Assembly: GCA_020847555.1 (NCBI GenBank)
Contig: JADLBT010000218.1
Location: 1-24,759 of the forward strand
Length of the DNA: 24,759 nt
Source of the DNA: Gemmataceae bacterium
Lineage (GTDB): Bacteria; Planctomycetota; Planctomycetia; Gemmatales; Gemmataceae
Reading direction: 5' to 3'
Part shown: positions 7,604-16,100 of the stretch, piece by piece
How the letters are laid out: every line of letters starts with the position of its first letter
Position numbering within the stretch: the first letter of the stretch is position 1
Translations under genes and position numbers: made by a program
The notes under the pieces: generated by a model
Told to the model about the DNA's origin: nothing
Databases searched by the model: none
What the model saw: the letters and a program-made list of their open reading frames with translations, nothing else

Positions 7604-7653
7604 CCCCCTGCCCCCTCTCCCCCCTCGCCCCTGGTGGGAGAGGGGGCAGGGGG
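7604..7653. repeat. 18-bp perfect GC-rich inverted repeat
   Basis: CCCCCTGCCCCCTCTCCC (7604-7621) pairs perfectly with 7636-7653 across a 14-base loop. With one bulged C the stem extends two more pairs outward. It sits mid-way in a divergent spacer, far from either stop codon, so termination is an unlikely role. It resembles the pyrimidine/purine-rich intergenic repeats seen in many high-GC genomes. Confidence 0.7.
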
Positions 7654-7759
7654 TGAGGGGAGGTAGCCTTGTCCACGCTGGACTCAGTAAGGTCGGTTAG
7701 AGAGGAGGCGTGCCGGACTGGACATTTGTCGAGAAAGACAGCCTCCGCTGGCCCCTCAC

Positions 7760-7788
7760 AGGACAAAACCGCCCAGAACCCGTATAGA
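7760..7788 (+). promoter_or_regulatory. Putative promoter of the DUF1592-family gene
   Basis: AGGACA (7760-7765) is separated by 17 bases from TATAGA (7783-7788). The -10 element ends 71 bases before the start codon at 7860. The -35 match is weak. Confidence 0.35.
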
Positions 7789-7859
7789 ATAACGGGGTTT
7801 ACCCACATGACGCCCTGCTCGCCTCAGCGACATCCGCCCCACCCGCCGGAGCCTCACCG

Positions 7860-9791
7860 ATGAGCCTGCGTTCCTACCTCCTCCTCGGCGCGTCCCTGGC
7901 GGCCGCCCTCCCCCTCACCCACTCGGCCGCGCGCGCGGACGACGCCCCCGGCGAAACGGCCAGGGGGGCCAAACAACCGGCGAAGGTCGCCCGGGTCACA
8001 TTCGCCCGCGACATCGCTCCTGTGCTCGCGAAGTACTGCACCAACTGCCACGGCGGCAAGAAGCCACGCGGCGACCTGTCTTTGGAGCACCTGAAGACCG
8101 CTGCCGACGCCCTCAAGGATCCGCGCCTGTGGGACAAGGTCGCGCAGAACCTGCGGTCCGGCGACATGCCCCCGGCCGGCAAGCCGAAGCCGTCCGCCGC
8201 CGAGACGGAGCGCATCCTGAAGTGGATCGAGACGGAGACGGCGGTGGTCGATTGCACGAAGGTCCGCGATCCCGGCCGGGTGACGATCCGCCGCCTCAAC
8301 CGGACCGAGTACAAGAATACGATCCGCGACCTCGTCGGCCTCGACTTCAAGCCGGCCGACGACTTCCCGGCCGACGACGTCGGCTACGGGTTCGACAACA
8401 TCGGCGACGTCCTCACCCTGTCGCCGCTGCTGCTGGAGAAGTACCTCGCGGCCGCCGAGCAGATCGCCGAGCGGGCGTTCAAGGATCCCGAGACGCGCAA
8501 GCGCATCATGATCCGTCCGCTGTTCGGCAAGGGCAAGGGCCGGTTCGGGGCGGTGCGGGAAATCCTGCAGCACTTCGCCCGCCGCGCCTACCGGCGGCCG
8601 GTGACGGAGGACGAGGTCAACCGTCTGGCCCGGTTCGTCACCCTCGCGGTCAGCAACGGGGACAGCACGGAGCGCGGCGTGCAGCTCGCGGTCCAGGCGG
8701 TGCTTGTTTCTCCGCACTTCCTGTTCCGGGTCGAACGCACGCCACGGATCAAGGGCGGGGTGACCGCGTTCCCGCTCGCGGAGCACGAACTCGCCACCCG
8801 GCTGTCGTACTTCCTGTGGAGCAGCATGCCCGACGGCGAGCTGTTCGCCCTGGCCGACAGAGGAGAGCTGCGCAAGGGGGACACGCTGGAGAAGCAGACG
8901 CGGCGCATGCTGCGCGACCCGAAGGCCCGGGCTCTGACGGAGAACTTCGCCGGCCAGTGGCTGCAAATCCGCAACCTCAAGACGAAGGCGATCGTGCCCG
9001 ACGCCGGCACGTTCCGCACGTTCGACGAGAAGCTGCGGCTGGCGATGATCCGCGAGACCGAGTTGTTCTTCGAGGCGATCGTCAAGGAGGACCGGAGCGT
9101 CCTCGACTTCCTCGACGCCGACTTCACGTTCGTCAATGAGCGGCTGGCGAAGCACTACGGCCTGCCGGACGTCAAGGGGGAGGAGTTCCGGCGCGTGTCG
9201 CTGAAGAGCACGGAGCGGCGCGGCGTCCTGACCCAGGCGAGCATTCTGACGGTGACGTCGAACCCGAATCGCACCTCGCCGGTCAAGCGCGGCAAGTGGA
9301 TCCTCGAAAACATCCTCAACACCCCGCCGCCGCCCCCGCCGCCGGAGGTTCCGGAACTGGAGCAGCAGGGCGAGCTAAAGGGGAGCCTGCGCCAGCGCAT
9401 GGAGCAGCACCGAGTCAACCCGCTCTGCGCGTCGTGCCACCAGCGCATGGACCCGCTCGGATTCGGATTCGAGAACTTCGACGCCATCGGCGCCTGGCGG
9501 ACACGCGAGGGCGCTTTCGCGATCGACGCCTCGGGCACCCTGCCGGGCGGGCAGTCGTTCAAGGGTCCGCGCGAGCTGGTCGCGGTCCTCAAGCAACGGG
9601 AGGGGGAGTTCCGGCGCTGTCTCGCGGACAAGATGCTGACCTACGCCCTCGGGCGCGGGCTGGAGGTTTACGATAAGTGCGCCCTGGACGACATCTGCAC
9701 TCACATGGCCCGCGACGGCAACCGCTTCTCCAGCCTGGTACTGGCGATCGTGCAGAGCGACCCGTTCCAGAAGCGCAAGGGCCGGCCATGA
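7860..9791 (+). CDS. Exported cytochrome-c-type DUF1587/DUF1592/DUF1588/DUF1585 protein
   Basis: A 643-residue protein of the planctomycete-specific multi-domain family of unknown function. A signal peptide (1-26, ending SAARA) precedes a first haem-binding motif CTNCH (60-64). DUF1587-like sequence follows (VTIRRLNRTEYKNTIRDLVG, about 141-160). A DUF1595-like stretch (HFARRAYRRPVTEDEV) lies near 239-254 and the DUF1592 region spans about 285-435. The DUF1588 region contains the proline run 489-495 and a second CxxCH motif, CASCH (523-527). DUF1585 closes the chain and ends IVQSDPFQ. All domains are in family order. Such genes are usually followed by a DUF1552 gene; here the next gene is convergent and unrelated. 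It is likely periplasmic and involved in electron transfer linked to breakdown of organic compounds, but no substrate can be deduced. Confidence 0.93.
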   Translation: MSLRSYLLLGASLAAALPLTHSAARADDAPGETARGAKQPAKVARVTFARDIAPVLAKYCTNCHGGKKPRGDLSLEHLKTAADALKDPRLWDKVAQNLRSGDMPPAGKPKPSAAETERILKWIETETAVVDCTKVRDPGRVTIRRLNRTEYKNTIRDLVGLDFKPADDFPADDVGYGFDNIGDVLTLSPLLLEKYLAAAEQIAERAFKDPETRKRIMIRPLFGKGKGRFGAVREILQHFARRAYRRPVTEDEVNRLARFVTLAVSNGDSTERGVQLAVQAVLVSPHFLFRVERTPRIKGGVTAFPLAEHELATRLSYFLWSSMPDGELFALADRGELRKGDTLEKQTRRMLRDPKARALTENFAGQWLQIRNLKTKAIVPDAGTFRTFDEKLRLAMIRETELFFEAIVKEDRSVLDFLDADFTFVNERLAKHYGLPDVKGEEFRRVSLKSTERRGVLTQASILTVTSNPNRTSPVKRGKWILENILNTPPPPPPPEVPELEQQGELKGSLRQRMEQHRVNPLCASCHQRMDPLGFGFENFDAIGAWRTREGAFAIDASGTLPGGQSFKGPRELVAVLKQREGEFRRCLADKMLTYALGRGLEVYDKCALDDICTHMARDGNRFSSLVLAIVQSDPFQKRKGRP

Positions 9792-9826
9792 TACAGAGCC
9801 AGACGGAGAGTACAGAAGGATCCTTC

Positions 9827-9856
9827 AAAGCCCACGGGCCGTCGCCCGTGGGCTTT
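9827..9856. terminator. Bidirectional hairpin terminator between convergent genes
   Basis: AAAGCCCACGGGC (9827-9839) and its exact complement GCCCGTGGGCTTT (9844-9856) form a 13-bp stem with a CGTC loop. It is placed in the 73-base gap between the stops of the DUF1592-family gene and the convergent isomerase-like gene. The stem ends in A and T triplets on both sides, as expected for a bidirectional terminator. A closely related hairpin occurs at 24329-24352. Confidence 0.8.
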
Positions 9857-9864
9857 ACAGAGGC

Positions 9865-10743
9865 TCACGCGCGTGTCAGTTCGGTCCACAGCGCCTTGTA
9901 GTAGCGCATCAGCCGCTCGCCCGACGCCACGTCCGCCGTCCCCGGAATCTCCGCCAGGGTGAAGCGATCGTAGCCGGTTTCGCGCAGCAGCCGGAATAGC
10001 TCGCGGTACGGATACCCGCTGTGCAGCTCGTTGATGTGGACCGACTTGATCCACGGGCGCAGCAGTTTGAACGACGTGGACACCGACCCGTTGGCGACGT
10101 CCTCCGGGTTCGAGTTCCAGGTGACGCCGACGCTTGGCTGGTTGCACGCCTCCATGATGGTGCGCATGTGCGCCGGCTGGGTGGTGCCGCGGCCGTGGAC
10201 CTCGACCCAAATTTCCACCCCGGCGTCGCGCGCCGCCTTCCCACACGGCACCAGCGCGCGGCCGATCTGCTCCAGCGTCCGCGCGACCGGCACACCATTG
10301 GGCAGTCCGTTCGGCCGCACCTTGACGCCGCGCCCGCCCAGGTCGGCCACCAGTCGGACGAACTCGCGGCACGTATCGATGTTGCGGCGCACAACGGCCT
10401 GGTCGGGCGAATGGAACTCGCAGGCCGTGCCGCTCCCCCAGATGGTCACGCCGGCATCGGCGAAGCGCTGCCGTACTTCCTTCCGCTGGGCCGGGCTCAG
10501 GGTCGGCTCGACCCCGTGCTTGTGGGTGGTGCGCAGCTCGACCGCCGCCAGCCCGACCGACCGGCAGACGCGCAGGATCGTCGGCACGTCCCACGCCGCG
10601 GCGATGTTGTAGGTGACGATGCCGAGTCGGTAATTCAGGGCCGGTCGGCCGTTCTGGGCGGCGGTGGCAGCCGGAGCGAGGGCGCCGGCGGCAGCGGCGG
10701 CCCCGGCGGCACCGAGGAAATCGCGGCGGGAGACGAAGCGCAT
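9865..10743 (-). CDS. Tat-exported sugar phosphate isomerase/epimerase-like protein
   Basis: A 292-residue protein with a twin-arginine signal: SRRDFLGAAG (5-14) followed by an Ala-rich hydrophobic stretch to about residue 29. The mature part (about 38-290) fits the xylose-isomerase-like TIM barrel. Candidate metal-binding positions lie at the ends of strands: Glu70 (VEL), Glu181 and His183 (VEVHG), His236 (SVHINE) and Glu265 (LAEIPG). Export by Tat suggests the protein folds, probably with its metal, before reaching the periplasm. The ATG at 10743 is set by an AAGGAG sequence 8 bases before it. The sugar substrate is unknown; many planctomycete proteins of this family are annotated only as isomerase/epimerase. 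It is divergent from the sigma-factor-like gene and convergent with the DUF1592-family gene. Confidence 0.88.
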   Translation of the reverse strand: MRFVSRRDFLGAAGAAAAAGALAPAATAAQNGRPALNYRLGIVTYNIAAAWDVPTILRVCRSVGLAAVELRTTHKHGVEPTLSPAQRKEVRQRFADAGVTIWGSGTACEFHSPDQAVVRRNIDTCREFVRLVADLGGRGVKVRPNGLPNGVPVARTLEQIGRALVPCGKAARDAGVEIWVEVHGRGTTQPAHMRTIMEACNQPSVGVTWNSNPEDVANGSVSTSFKLLRPWIKSVHINELHSGYPYRELFRLLRETGYDRFTLAEIPGTADVASGERLMRYYKALWTELTRA

Positions 10744-10813
10744 CGGGTCAACTCCTTGGTGAGAGGTCGGCCGGCGGGTCCGGTATTCCGGCCTGACCTT
10801 CGTGGTGTCCTCT

Positions 10814-10819
10814 GTTATA
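10814..10819 (-). promoter_or_regulatory. Putative -10 element for the Tat isomerase-like gene
   Basis: On the minus strand this reads TATAAC, 71 bases upstream of the start at 10743. No convincing -35 hexamer is found 16-18 bases further upstream. Confidence 0.3.
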
Positions 10820-10908
10820 CCGGCGCACGTCGCATCCCGCGAGTGTCCTCCCCCGGCCGGGGAAATTTTTTCGACCGCAGCGGCGAGATGGATCCGGCCG
10901 ACCGTCCT

Positions 10909-10914
10909 TATAAT
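10909..10914 (+). promoter_or_regulatory. Putative -10 element for the sigma-factor-like gene
   Basis: A perfect TATAAT lies 44 bases upstream of the ATG at 10958 and just after a locally AT-rich patch (10864-10871). The -35 region has no good match, so this may depend on an alternative sigma factor or on an activator. Confidence 0.4.
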
Positions 10915-10957
10915 GGGGTGAGGGTGACCCTGTCTCTGGTTGGAGGATCGTGCGCTG

Positions 10958-11596
10958 ATGAAGACCCCGAATGACCCTGCCCACCCGCCTGCCCCTGCCG
11001 ACCAGCCTCGGGCGCGCACCCGGCGGCCTTACGTCGTCGCAATGTTATTAGGGACGGCGTTATCGACGCTGAGCGCGTCGCCAACGGTGGCGGCTCAGGC
11101 TCCCGAAACGACCCTCCGGGCAGTCACCGATCTGAGCCGCTACTGCACCACCTGCTGGCGCAACGCCCACCTGCCTGCCGACTGCTGGGGCGACTGCACC
11201 CAGGAGGTTCTCAGCCGACTACTGCAAACGATTCCCGCCGAGCGCTGGGTCGCCCTCCTCCAGACCGAGGGCGAGGATCGGCAAGAACTCCTCCGGGCCA
11301 TCGACGCCGTCAAGAAACGCACCCAGCGCAGCCTGAAACGGACGCACCCGCTCGCCGGCGTTGTAGCGGACCACCGCGACGGCCACGAGCGTGCCCGCGC
11401 CGACCAGCGTGAGGTAGTGCGTGTGGCCGCGACCGAGCTGCTGACCGCCCGCCAGCAGCGCATCCTGCAGCTGAGCTTCGAGGGCTGGCAGGTACACGAG
11501 ATCGCCGAGGAAATGCAGCTCCCGCCGGAGCGCGTCAGCGACGAGAAGTACAAGGCCGTTCGCAAGCTGCGCGACCACCTCTGCCGCACTTCCTAG
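10958..11596 (+). CDS. Sigma-70 family (ECF-like) factor with signal-like N-terminus
   Basis: A 212-residue protein. Residues 162-208 form a clear sigma region 4 helix-turn-helix: LTARQQRILQLSFEGWQVHE, IAEEMQLPPERVS and the basic KYKAVRKLRDHL. Residues 58-92 (DLSRYCTTCWRN ... DCTQEVLSRLLQ) resemble the region-2 helix of ECF-type factors, although the rest of region 2 is short. Unusually, residues 24-46 are hydrophobic and end TVAAQA, like a signal peptide, after an Arg-rich start RARTRRP. Cys63, Cys66, Cys76 and Cys80 are spaced in a way that could bind metal. The ATG at 10958 has GGAGG 11 bases before it. It would direct RNA polymerase to a stress or envelope regulon, but no anti-sigma gene is adjacent. 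ndk follows 61 bases downstream. Confidence 0.75.
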   Translation: MKTPNDPAHPPAPADQPRARTRRPYVVAMLLGTALSTLSASPTVAAQAPETTLRAVTDLSRYCTTCWRNAHLPADCWGDCTQEVLSRLLQTIPAERWVALLQTEGEDRQELLRAIDAVKKRTQRSLKRTHPLAGVVADHRDGHERARADQREVVRVAATELLTARQQRILQLSFEGWQVHEIAEEMQLPPERVSDEKYKAVRKLRDHLCRTS

Positions 11597-11657
11597 AATG
11601 TCCAGGGCGAGACGGCTCGCCCACCGGAAGATGCTGACTCATGGCCGAGGACAACCC

Positions 11658-12110
11658 ATGCAGCGCACGCTGATCCTCCTCAAACCGGACTGCATTCAGC
11701 GCCGCCTGGTCGGCGCCGTCACTCAGCGCTTCGAGCAAAAGGGGCTGCGGCTGGCGGGACTGAAACTGGTGCAGGCGACCCGCGAGCTGGCGGAGAAACA
11801 CTACGCCGTCCACAAGGGCAAACCGTTCTACGACTCGCTGCTGCAATTCATTCTCGCCGGGCCGACCATCGCGATGGTGTGGGAAGGCCCCGAGGCGGTA
11901 ACGGTCGCGCGCAACCTGATGGGGGCGACGGACGGCCGAAAGACCCCGCCCGGGACGATCCGCGGGGATTTCGCGATCAGCGTGCAGAACAACCTCGTCC
12001 ACGGCAGCGACAGCCCCGAGAACGCAGCCGCGGAGATCGCGCTATGGTTCCGGCCGGAGGAACTTGTCAGCTACCAGCCTGCGGACTCGGCGTGGGTGAC
12101 GGGTGGGTAG
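11658..12110 (+). CDS. ndk: Nucleoside diphosphate kinase
   Basis: A 150-residue cytoplasmic enzyme that transfers the terminal phosphate of ATP to other nucleoside diphosphates through a phosphohistidine. It has the usual family length. Lys9 in LLKPD, the catalytic His115 in NNLVHGSDSPENA and the ending EIALWFRPEEL are all present. The ATG at 11658 is preceded by GAGGA about 7 bases away; the frame continues upstream to 11598, but that part is not conserved sequence. It lies 61 bases after the sigma-factor-like gene and 70 bases before the next isomerase-like gene, so it may be transcribed with either. The C-terminal eight residues after the core are variable in the family. Confidence 0.97.
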   Translation: MQRTLILLKPDCIQRRLVGAVTQRFEQKGLRLAGLKLVQATRELAEKHYAVHKGKPFYDSLLQFILAGPTIAMVWEGPEAVTVARNLMGATDGRKTPPGTIRGDFAISVQNNLVHGSDSPENAAAEIALWFRPEELVSYQPADSAWVTGG

Positions 12111-12127
12111 TGATTGCGACTGACGCG

Positions 12128-12140
12128 GTTACCAGCCGCG
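12128..12140. repeat. Partial copy of the 5821 hairpin repeat
   Basis: GTTACCAGCCGCG is identical to 5819-5831. It is followed by AGCGCCAGCACGCGG instead of the full complementary arm, so it looks like a decayed or variant copy. It lies in the 70-base gap between ndk and the isomerase-like gene. Confidence 0.45.
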
Positions 12141-12168
12141 AGCGCCAGCACGCGGATCCAACCCGATC

Positions 12169-12173
12169 GGAGG
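12169..12173 (+). promoter_or_regulatory. Ribosome-binding site that fixes a TTG start
   Basis: GGAGG stands 7 bases before the TTG at 12181, the start that gives a complete signal peptide. There is no in-frame ATG or GTG that would keep the signal peptide intact. Confidence 0.75.
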
Positions 12174-12180
12174 TCGTACC

Positions 12181-13197
12181 TTGAAGGGCACCCTCTCTCT
12201 CGCGGTCCTGGTCAGTTCCTCCCTCGCTGCGGTGTTCGCTCACCAGCCGCCCGCAAGGGAGCCGGCGGCTCCGGCCCCGTCTCGCCTGACCCTTGCCCAG
12301 AAACCGATCGAACGGACCAGCGGCCCGCGGCTCAAGGTCAGCCTGAATGCCTACTCCTTCAACAAGGCTCTCAGCGAAGGTCTCAAGGGGCAGGGCAAGG
12401 GCATGACGTTGTTCGACCTGCTCGACTTCTGCGCCGAGCACAACTTCGACGCCATCGACCCGACCGGCTACTACTTCCCCGGCTACCCGAAGGTGCCCGA
12501 CGCGGCGTACCTGAACGCCTTCAAGCGCCGCGCCTTCGTGCTGGGGCTGGACATCAGCGGGACCGGCGTGCGGACGCACTTCGCCTCGCCGGATCGGGCG
12601 AAGCGCGCGGCGGACGTGCAGCACGTCAAGGACTGGGTCGAGGTCGCCGCACGCCTGGGCGCGCCGGTGCTGCGAGTCTTCGCCGGGGCGGCGCCGCAGG
12701 GGCATTCCTGGGAGGAGGTCGCGGAATGGCTCGTGGCGGATCTCAGGGCGTGTGTCGCGCACGGCCAGAAGCACGGCGTCCTCATCGGCATCCAGAACCA
12801 CGACGACTTCCTCAAGACGGGCGAGCAGGTGGTCAAGATCGTCAAGCGGGTGGACTCGGCGTGGTTCGGCGTGGTCGTCGATACAGGCGCCTTCCAGACG
12901 CCAGACCCGTACCGGGACATCGCGGCGGTGGTGCCGTACGCCGTCAACTGGCAGATCAAGGAGTACCAGCCGGGCAAGGGCAAGGTCAGGACCGACCTGA
13001 AGCAGGTCGTGCGCATCGCCCGGGAGGCGGGCTACCGCGGCTACCTGCCGATCGAAACCCTGCCGCGGGGCGGCGAAGTGTACGAGCCCCGGACGCGCGT
13101 CCCGCAGCTGCTCCGGGAACTCCGCACGGCGATACAATCCGTGGGCTTTGAATCTCCTCCGCGGCAGCGCCGGCTCACGCCGGCTGCGGGGGGTTAG
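12181..13197 (+). CDS. Sec-exported sugar phosphate isomerase/epimerase-like protein
   Basis: A 338-residue protein starting at TTG with a GGAGG site 7 bases upstream. Residues 1-20 (MKGTLSLAVLVSSSLAAVFA) are a typical Sec signal peptide. From about residue 51 the sequence matches the xylose-isomerase-like TIM barrel: LKVSLNAYSFN (51-61), FDAIDPTGYYFPGYP (89-103), IGIQNHDDFLKTG (203-215), VVVDTGAFQTPDPY (231-244), WQIKEYQ (257-263) and GYLPIETLPRG (287-297). Glu, His and Asp residues in these blocks are likely metal ligands. The family core ends at about 320; the final 18 residues (GFESPPRQRRLTPAAGG) read through an intergenic GC-rich hairpin and overlap the end of the convergent giant gene by 23 bases. 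The substrate is unknown. It is same-strand with ndk, 70 bases away. Confidence 0.88.
   Translation: MKGTLSLAVLVSSSLAAVFAHQPPAREPAAPAPSRLTLAQKPIERTSGPRLKVSLNAYSFNKALSEGLKGQGKGMTLFDLLDFCAEHNFDAIDPTGYYFPGYPKVPDAAYLNAFKRRAFVLGLDISGTGVRTHFASPDRAKRAADVQHVKDWVEVAARLGAPVLRVFAGAAPQGHSWEEVAEWLVADLRACVAHGQKHGVLIGIQNHDDFLKTGEQVVKIVKRVDSAWFGVVVDTGAFQTPDPYRDIAAVVPYAVNWQIKEYQPGKGKVRTDLKQVVRIAREAGYRGYLPIETLPRGGEVYEPRTRVPQLLRELRTAIQSVGFESPPRQRRLTPAAGG
13169..13184. terminator. GCCGGC hairpin at overlapping convergent gene ends
   Basis: GCCGGC (13169-13174) and GCCGGC (13179-13184) pair around the loop TCAC, and a longer stem is possible with a 2-base bulge. The stop codon of the minus-strand giant gene (13175-13177) lies in the loop, and the plus-strand isomerase-like gene reads through it. 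It is plausible as a bidirectional terminator of two convergent units, but it lacks a T-run. Confidence 0.4.
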
Positions 13198-16100
13198 CCG
13201 TGGACCCTTCAGCTGGAGGGGGTCGGTACAGGAGCCGCCGCACCCAGACACCGACCAGGACGGCCCGCGCGCACACCCCCGCGGCCATCAGCAGTATGCC
13301 CAGCGGGCTGACGCCCAGGGTCTGCGTCCCCAACCAGCCGAGGAGTACCAGCTGTTCCGGCAGCAGACGCCGCAAGAATCGCACCACACGCGGCAGGTAC
13401 GACAGCACCCACGCCCCCCCGAGCGCGATCGCCAGCAATTCGGACCACGACACCGCCTCGCGCCACTGCTCGGTCCTGACGGCCGTCAGCTGGGGCCGCG
13501 GCGGGCGAGCCGGTCCGTCCGCGTACCAGCGCACCGGCACGCCGCGTTCCGGCAGCACGAACAGCGGCGGCACCGGCTCCCCGTCCGGGGCCGGGTTCTT
13601 CTCGGCCGTGGCCCGTACGCGCTCCACGCCGGCGCCCGTCAGACGCCGGTTCTGGTCGCGCAACGAGCGCAACCACTCTTCCGCAGATTGCCCCGCGGGG
13701 CCGCCCTTCGGCTGGCCCGGGGCGGCCGTCAGTCCCTCACTGTCGCGACAGTGGCGGTAAAAGAGTCGCTGGGCATCGGCGAACTGGTCGCGCACGGCGT
13801 CTGACGGCTCGGCGCGCAGGCGCTCCGCGAGCAGCGCGCTGAGGCGGTATCGGGCCTGCGCCTTTCCCAGCGCGGACGCCGCGGGGCCGGCGGCCCGGGG
13901 CTGGCCCGCGAGGTCCGGGCGCCGCACGAGGTGATACCCGGCCGGCACATCCACTGTCCACACCACCGGGGCGTCGGGCAGATCCTGCAAGTGCGGCACC
14001 GCCAGGTTCGGGTCGGCCAGCGTCTCGGCCCCCTCGTCGAACACCCAGCGCAGCCGCAGCACGCGCGGTCCCTCGGCCGCCGGCAGCGCCAGCGCGAGGC
14101 GGTCCGGTTCGGGCCGGCGCGGGGCCAGCGCCGTGCCGTCGAGCGCCGCCGCCAGGACGCGCGCCCCCTTCGGCAGCGCGACCTGCAGTTCGGCGCCCTT
14201 GCCGGCGTACAGCCAGTACGTCGCCTGGTGCAGCCAGCGCCGCAGGTCTGTCACCGCTGCCTGGCGCTCGACGTGGAGCACCTGCACCGGCGGCGGGACG
14301 ACTGCCGATCGGGTCGTGATGGGCAGGGACCAGTCCGCGCCGGTCACCCGCCACGCCGTTCCCTCACGCCGGACGCGCTCGGCCGTCGCCCGCCAGGCGG
14401 CTAGCTCTCCCGCAACATTCTTGACCGCCGTCAGCCCGCGCGGCCCCTCCGCCTTCGCCCCCGGGCCGACGAGCGCGACCCAGCGGTCTTCTCCGTCCGC
14501 CCCGGGGGCCGTCAGCTCCGGCAGGACCGGCCGCGCCCCAGCCCGCAGCGGCATCGTCCCGGTCACCCGAGCGGCGAACCGGCGCGTCACCCCCGGCGGC
14601 AGGGTGAGCGTCCACGACCGCTCCCCGTGCGGCCCGCGCTGCTCGCGCACCTGCATCGCTCCAGCCGCCTCGAGCTGGACCTCCCCGCCCTCCCAGTTGC
14701 ACAAACGGACCGCCGCCGTCCGCAACTCGCCGTACGCGACCCGGAATTCGACGTGCCCGGTGAAGACGAACGTGCCGTCGCGCACCTCGCCGACCGCGAG
14801 CGTCCGGGCCTGTGGGCGAACGGGGCTCGGGCGGAGCCGGAAGGCGGCCCGGTAGGTCGGCTGAGTCGCCTCGTAGGTCAGCCCCACGTCCTGGACCGGC
14901 AACCGCTGGAGACCCTGGAAGGGCGCTTGCCGGTCCGGCTCGAGTACCAGGTCGGGCGACGACGACACCCGCACCCGGTTAACCGATAGGGCCGCCGACA
15001 GCAGACGCAGGCACGGCAGCGCGAAGACCTTCGCGCCGTCCTGCGCAGCCGAGGGGTGCGCCGCCCACCCGTCAATGCGGATCTCCGCTCGCGCCGCCGG
15101 CTCCTCCAGCCAGACCTGCAGGCGCGTGTCGGACCGGGACCAGTGGCGAACCCGCGTCCCGCCCAGGCCGGCCACCCGCGCGACCACGATCGGCGCCTGC
15201 GCCTCCCAGTCGAGCAGCATCAGGCCGTCCTTCCCGGATGTCGCCTTCACCTCGGCGCGGAAGTCCGCGTGCAGCGGCTGGACGCGCCAGACGACCGTCT
15301 GGTCCGCCTGGACGCGCGGCGCCTGGAGTACGAGTTCGAGCCACGCCGCTCCCGCCTTGCGCCGGAAACTGTACGCCCGCGTGGGCCGGGCCGCCTCGCG
15401 CATGCCGAGGCGCTGCCAGCTCCGCAGGAACGCCTCCGGGTTGACCTCCTTCACCGCCAGGTCGGGAGCGCGCGCCGACGACTCCAGTCCGCCGACGGTG
15501 TAGGCCAGCGCGCCCTCCAGCGGTCTGGCGCCCAGGGCCACCGGCAGTTGCAGCCGGTGCGTCCCCGGCACGGCCCCGATCCGCGGAACCAGGCCGAGCG
15601 TCACCTGCACCTCGCCGCCCGCCGGTCGGAGCAGCTCGAGCCGCAGCTGCCGCTTGGCCCCCTTCCCCTGGACGTGCCACTCCTTCAGCCGCGCGGGCGC
15701 GACCCCGTCGGGCGCCGGGCCGACCTGGCCCACGTCCACGGTTCGCACCTCGGTCCCCTCCGGCAGGGAGACGGCAAAGAGCGACGCCGGCCCGCCGGTG
15801 ACCGTGTACCGGAACACGGCCGTGACGGCGCCGAACGGCGGCCGGAGATCCCAGAGGTAGGTTTCGCGTACTTCCAGCGCCAGCGGGCGCGGCGAGCGCG
15901 GCTGGACCCGCCAGCGTGCGAGGAGGGAGCTTTCCCGCCCCAGGTCGGCCTCCAGCCGCACCTCGTCCCCGGCGGCGCGCACGACCTGGGCGCCGAAGGC
16001 CGTCACCGCCGGGCTCGCAGCCGAGCCGGGCGGCAAGGTCAGCACCAGCCGGCTCCGCGCCAGCCGCGGGACGGTGAAGCGCAGCTCGCGCCCGTCGCCG

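Larger units (their letters stand above)
7322..7859. other. Divergent intergenic region without a gene
   Basis: These 538 bases lie between two divergent genes. They hold a TATACT-like -10 sequence for the kinase, the large inverted repeat at 7604-7653, and a -35/-10-like pair for the cytochrome protein at 7760-7788. Short open frames in it have low-complexity Pro/Arg composition and no ribosome-binding sites, so I call no gene. Confidence 0.6.

Noticed and set aside
7669..7863. Small open frame (64 codons) before the DUF1592-family gene
   Set aside because: It contains the promoter-like elements, has no ribosome-binding site, and its translation is low-complexity.
7854..9155. 433-codon minus-strand frame opposite the DUF1592-family gene
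   Set aside because: Antisense shadow with no recognisable features; the plus-strand gene has all its family domains.
9313..9350. CCG-rich run that looks like a microsatellite
   Set aside because: It encodes the normal proline stretch of the DUF1588 region, not an independent repeat.
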